Below, piece after piece: positions 13,590-15,572 of a stretch of DNA of 15,572 nucleotides (the first letter of the stretch is position 1; the number at the start of each line of letters is the position of its first letter). The notes under the pieces are model-generated. The model did no database searches, was not told where the DNA came from, and saw only the letters and a list, made by a program, of their open reading frames with translations. Source of the stretch: UBA2897 sp036733925 (GTDB lineage: Bacteria > Bacillota > Negativicutes > Selenomonadales > Selenomonadaceae); assembly GCA_036733925.1 (NCBI GenBank), contig DAIMZO010000037.1, positions 1-15,572 on the forward strand. The letters run 5' to 3'. A program made the translations under genes and the position numbers.

Positions 13590-14396
13590 ATGGGACTGGT
13601 AGCGGCGAATCTCGGAGGGATTGCCGTGTATAGTTATGGCCTCGTCGTCAGTGCGGCACTGCTCGCCGGCACGGCGCTCGCCTGGCTGATGTTCCGCATC
13701 GGGCACCGGCGGTTCGAGCCTGTCGTCGATATCCTGCTCTGGGGAATTCCACTCGGCATCTTCTGCGGGCGCGCGGGATATGTGCTGCATCATTTCACCG
13801 AGTTTTCGGGCGGCATCGATGAAGTTTTCTGTTTCTGGCAGGGGGGCTATTCCGTTTACGGCGCGATGTGCGGCTTTTTTCTTGCCGTGTTCGGCGTATG
13901 CCGCGTGCAGGGACTCGATACGTGGCGCATGCTCGACGGCCTGACGCCGTCGCTGATCCTGAGCGTCGTGTTCGCCGAGCTCGGCGCGTTCCTCCTGCAG
14001 CTCACGATGGGGACGCCGTTCCCTGCGGACATCCCGAACGACCACAAGCTTGCCGAGTACGTCGAGTTCGCCTACCGGCCGATGGGCTTCGAGAACAGCG
14101 AGTATTTCGAGCCGATTGCACTGTATCAGGCGGCAATGCAGGTTGTTGCGTTCTTCTTCGTACTCCTCATCGCATGTTTGCAGCATTTCCTGCATATCCT
14201 GCGGCATAATGGGTTCTTGTTCCTGTTCGGCACGGGACTCATTGCGGCTATCCGCTTCGCCTGCGGTTTCTTTTATCTGCACGGCCCGGCGGCAACCGGT
14301 TTTACCTGCGGGCAGGTGCTGTCGGGCAGCGGGGCCCTGATCCTACTGATTTGGAGCATGCTTCGGCTGCGTTATGGAGAGGAGGATGACGTATGA
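13590..14396 (+). CDS. Divergent Lgt-like membrane protein, possibly catalytically altered
   Basis: A 268-aa polytopic membrane protein related to Lgt, which transfers diacylglyceryl to lipoprotein Cys. Landmarks of Lgt are present in order (numbered from ATG 13572): YGLVVSAALLAG (22-33), CGRAGYVLHHF (65-75), the GGYSVYGAMCG loop (91-101), ELGAF (136-140), EPIALYQA (180-187), AAIRFACGFF (225-234) and GQVLS (247-251). Aligned by eye to E. coli Lgt, however, His103 becomes Tyr96, Arg143 becomes Glu136, Asn146 becomes Ala139 and Glu243 becomes Gly232; Arg239 is kept as Arg228. These are residues reported as essential or invariant in Lgt. It is probably a paralogue with another or no transferase activity. 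Its stop overlaps the deacetylase start by 4 bp, implying coupled synthesis. Function is not assigned. Confidence 0.8.
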   Translation: MGLVAANLGGIAVYSYGLVVSAALLAGTALAWLMFRIGHRRFEPVVDILLWGIPLGIFCGRAGYVLHHFTEFSGGIDEVFCFWQGGYSVYGAMCGFFLAVFGVCRVQGLDTWRMLDGLTPSLILSVVFAELGAFLLQLTMGTPFPADIPNDHKLAEYVEFAYRPMGFENSEYFEPIALYQAAMQVVAFFFVLLIACLQHFLHILRHNGFLFLFGTGLIAAIRFACGFFYLHGPAATGFTCGQVLSGSGALILLIWSMLRLRYGEEDDV

Positions 14397-15226
14397 GAAT
14401 TCAGATGGGACGCGCGCGGAACGTCTGCCCTTGGAAAAAACTGCTGCTCGTGCTGATGATCCTGCTGGTTCCGTTGCTCGTCACGGGCCCCCGCCCACTG
14501 ACGGCACGCATGGTCGCGGACAGCGAGAACGGCACGAAGGTCATCGTGCTGAACTACCATAAGATCGACAACATGAATATCTCGCTTTCGGTCCTGCCAG
14601 AGGACTTCGAGCAGCAGATACAGTATCTCTATGACCACGGCTATCATACGATCACGCCGGACGACCTCTACAACAGTCTTGAGGGTACGGAGGAACTGCC
14701 AGAAAACCCCGTGCTGATCACGTTCGATGACGGCTACCGGGACAACTACGACAACGCCTATCCAATCCTGAAGAAATACGGCTTCAAGGCAACCATCTTC
14801 GTCGTGACCAGTTTTCTCGGCAAATACCCGAGCTATCTGACCTGGGATATGGCACGCGAGATGGACGCAAACGGCATCTCCATCGAATCGCATACGGTCG
14901 ACCACAAGTCGATGACCGACCTTACGGATGACCAGCTCCGCGCGGAGCTCGTTGATTCGAAGAAAAAGGCTGAGAAAGAGCTCGGCCATTCCGTCGACTA
15001 TATGGCATACCCGACCGGCACCTACAACCTGCATATCGCGCAGCTCGTCAAAGATGCGGGCTACAAGGCAGCCTTCACAATCAAATACGGGAACGTCGAT
15101 AAGGCCAGCAATATCTATGCGCTCGAGCGCGTGCCGGTGTTCCATACCGAGGACACGAACAAATCCTTTCTCGAACGGATCCGCTATACGCCGATCTTCG
15201 AGCGTTTCGGCTGGATCAAGAGCTGA
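14393..15226 (+). CDS. Polysaccharide deacetylase (CE4/NodB family), membrane-anchored
   Basis: Likely removes N-acetyl groups from an envelope or exported polysaccharide, outside the inner membrane. A basic tail and hydrophobic segment (about 16-31) form an anchor or signal. The NodB domain shows LNYHKI (53-58), motif 1 TFDDGY (110-115, catalytic base Asp112 and metal ligand Asp113), motif 2 SHTVDH (166-171, metal ligands His167 and His171) and a YPTG (206-209) in the motif 3 position. The order resembles PgaB/IcaB-like and YadE-like deacetylases. At 277 aa no extra glycan-binding domain is present. GGAGG (14381-14385) is 7 bases before the ATG, which overlaps the Lgt-like stop as ATGA. No clear terminator follows before the tRNA promoter. 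Confidence 0.92.
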   Translation: MRIQMGRARNVCPWKKLLLVLMILLVPLLVTGPRPLTARMVADSENGTKVIVLNYHKIDNMNISLSVLPEDFEQQIQYLYDHGYHTITPDDLYNSLEGTEELPENPVLITFDDGYRDNYDNAYPILKKYGFKATIFVVTSFLGKYPSYLTWDMAREMDANGISIESHTVDHKSMTDLTDDQLRAELVDSKKKAEKELGHSVDYMAYPTGTYNLHIAQLVKDAGYKAAFTIKYGNVDKASNIYALERVPVFHTEDTNKSFLERIRYTPIFERFGWIKS

Positions 15227-15265
15227 CCCGGAAAAAGAATTTCAAAAAAATTACGCCAAACAGGG

Positions 15266-15294
15266 TTGACAGGCAAAACAGGAGACGATATAAT
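15266..15294 (+). promoter_or_regulatory. Promoter of tRNA-Met
   Basis: Perfect TTGACA (15266-15271), 17-base spacer, perfect TATAAT (15289-15294), fitting a stable-RNA promoter. Transcription would start near 15301, just before the tRNA. Confidence 0.92.
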
Positions 15295-15307
15295 ATTTCT
15301 TGTTTGC

Positions 15308-15384
15308 GGCGGCATAGCTCAGTTGGCTAGAGCATGCGGTTCATACCCGCAGTGTCCGGAGTTCAAATCTCTGTGCCGCCACCA
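15308..15384 (+). tRNA. tRNA-Met (CAT), elongator type
   Basis: A full 77-base cloverleaf with encoded CCA (15382-15384). Acceptor GGCGGCA (15308-15314) pairs with TGCCGCC (15374-15380). The anticodon stem TGCGG/CCGCA (15335-15339 with 15347-15351) encloses TTCATAC, with anticodon CAT at 15342-15344. A paired first base and the absence of the three G-C pairs typical of initiator tRNA mark it as elongator. The sequence resembles Bacillus elongator tRNA-Met more than the CAT-reading tRNA-Ile. Confidence 0.95.
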
Positions 15385-15447
15385 AAATTTGATTTTCCCT
15401 GTTGAGGCAGCCTTGAAAAAGCTCGATTGATTTTTTCAAAAAAAGCC

Positions 15448-15476
15448 TTGACAGAGTAAAATAAAAGAGATATACT
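15448..15476 (+). promoter_or_regulatory. Promoter of the rRNA operon
   Basis: Perfect TTGACA (15448-15453), 17-base spacer, TATACT (15471-15476), followed by a pre-16S type leader. It lies in the gap after tRNA-Met, so the tRNA and the rRNA operon have separate promoters. Confidence 0.85.
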
Positions 15477-15482
15477 GATTAA

Positions 15483-15572
15483 GTCGCTTGAGACGGGGAG
15501 ATGAAATCCCTGAGTCGAGAGCCAGAGTTGTTCTCTGAAAACTAAACAATGCAGTGCATCAAAACTTAGTTT
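15483..15572 (+). other. Pre-16S rRNA leader with boxA-like antiterminator site (continues beyond window)
   Basis: The tract TTGTTCTCTGAAAACTAAAC (15528-15547) is the boxA-like segment and conserved leader that precede 16S rRNA in many Firmicutes (Bacillus has a close TGTTCTTTGAAAACTAAAC form). The 16S gene is not reached. The start is set by the predicted promoter. A rRNA processing stem is expected here, but its partner strand is outside the window. Confidence 0.75.

Noticed and set aside
15308..15384. Initiator tRNA-fMet or lysidine-type tRNA-Ile
   Set aside because: The first acceptor base pair is intact and the anticodon stem lacks the GGG/CCC of initiators; overall it resembles the elongator Met form more than the tRNA-Ile with CAT.
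15413..15439. TTGAAAAA...TTTTTCAA inverted repeat as a terminator of tRNA-Met
   Set aside because: The stem is almost all A/T and ends in AA rather than a T-run after a GC stem, so it would be a poor terminator; it may simply be A/T-rich upstream DNA of the rRNA promoter.
1..15572. CRISPR array, prophage, transposase or toxin-antitoxin pair
   Set aside because: No regularly spaced direct repeats, no integrase or transposase motifs, and the small real genes (DUF1858, HMA) match housekeeping families.

Overview
The window reads as chromosome from a GC-rich Firmicute. Coding DNA is strongly G/C-biased at third positions, while the gaps are A/T-rich and carry TTGACA/TATAAT-type promoters, often with a TG-extended -10. 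Shine-Dalgarno sites of the AGGAGG type precede most genes. The mix of an LCP (LytR-CpsA-Psr) protein, ABC-F ATPase, RecD2, Fur, DUF1858 protein and a Bacillus-like pre-16S leader fits a Negativicute such as the Selenomonadaceae. That placement is inferred from gene content and style, not from a database match.

Layout. 1-228: a hairpin-rich intergenic tract with a terminator and one copy of a repeat. 229-1368 (-): an HD-GYP phosphodiesterase. It diverges from a tight three-gene + strand operon (1600-7109): LCP protein, ABC-F ATPase and RecD2 helicase, with gaps of 10 and 1 bp. 7110-7315: the second repeat copy and a terminator shared with a convergent ACS-type MFS transporter (7316-8638, -). 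The transporter diverges from thiD (8899-9726, +), which is followed by a secreted SGNH esterase with two FN3-like modules (9813-11117, +) that has its own promoter. A compact bidirectional terminator then separates it from a membrane-anchored HMA-domain protein (11147-11512, -). Next come a DUF2939-like membrane-anchored protein (11758-12432, +), a Fur-family regulator (12628-13152, +) and a small DUF1858 CxxC protein (13210-13413, -). An Lgt-like membrane protein (13590-14396) overlaps a CE4 polysaccharide deacetylase (14393-15226) by 4 bp. The window closes with an elongator tRNA-Met and the promoter and leader of an rRNA operon whose 16S gene lies beyond the right edge.

Functional themes. 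Envelope biology recurs (LCP, SGNH esterase, Lgt-like protein plus deacetylase, DUF2939 protein). A metal/redox group lies at 11147-13413 (HMA, Fur, DUF1858). The genome-maintenance and translation genes (ABC-F, recD2) share the LCP operon.

Most unusual observations: (1) the Lgt-like protein keeps the Lgt fold signatures but has replaced several residues regarded as essential in Lgt, and is translationally coupled to a deacetylase; (2) a structured repeat occurs twice, each time in sense orientation just after a stop codon and before a terminator, with a conserved stem and a diverged loop; (3) a very strong hairpin lies in the predicted fur leader. No phage genes, transposase, CRISPR array or defence island is visible.
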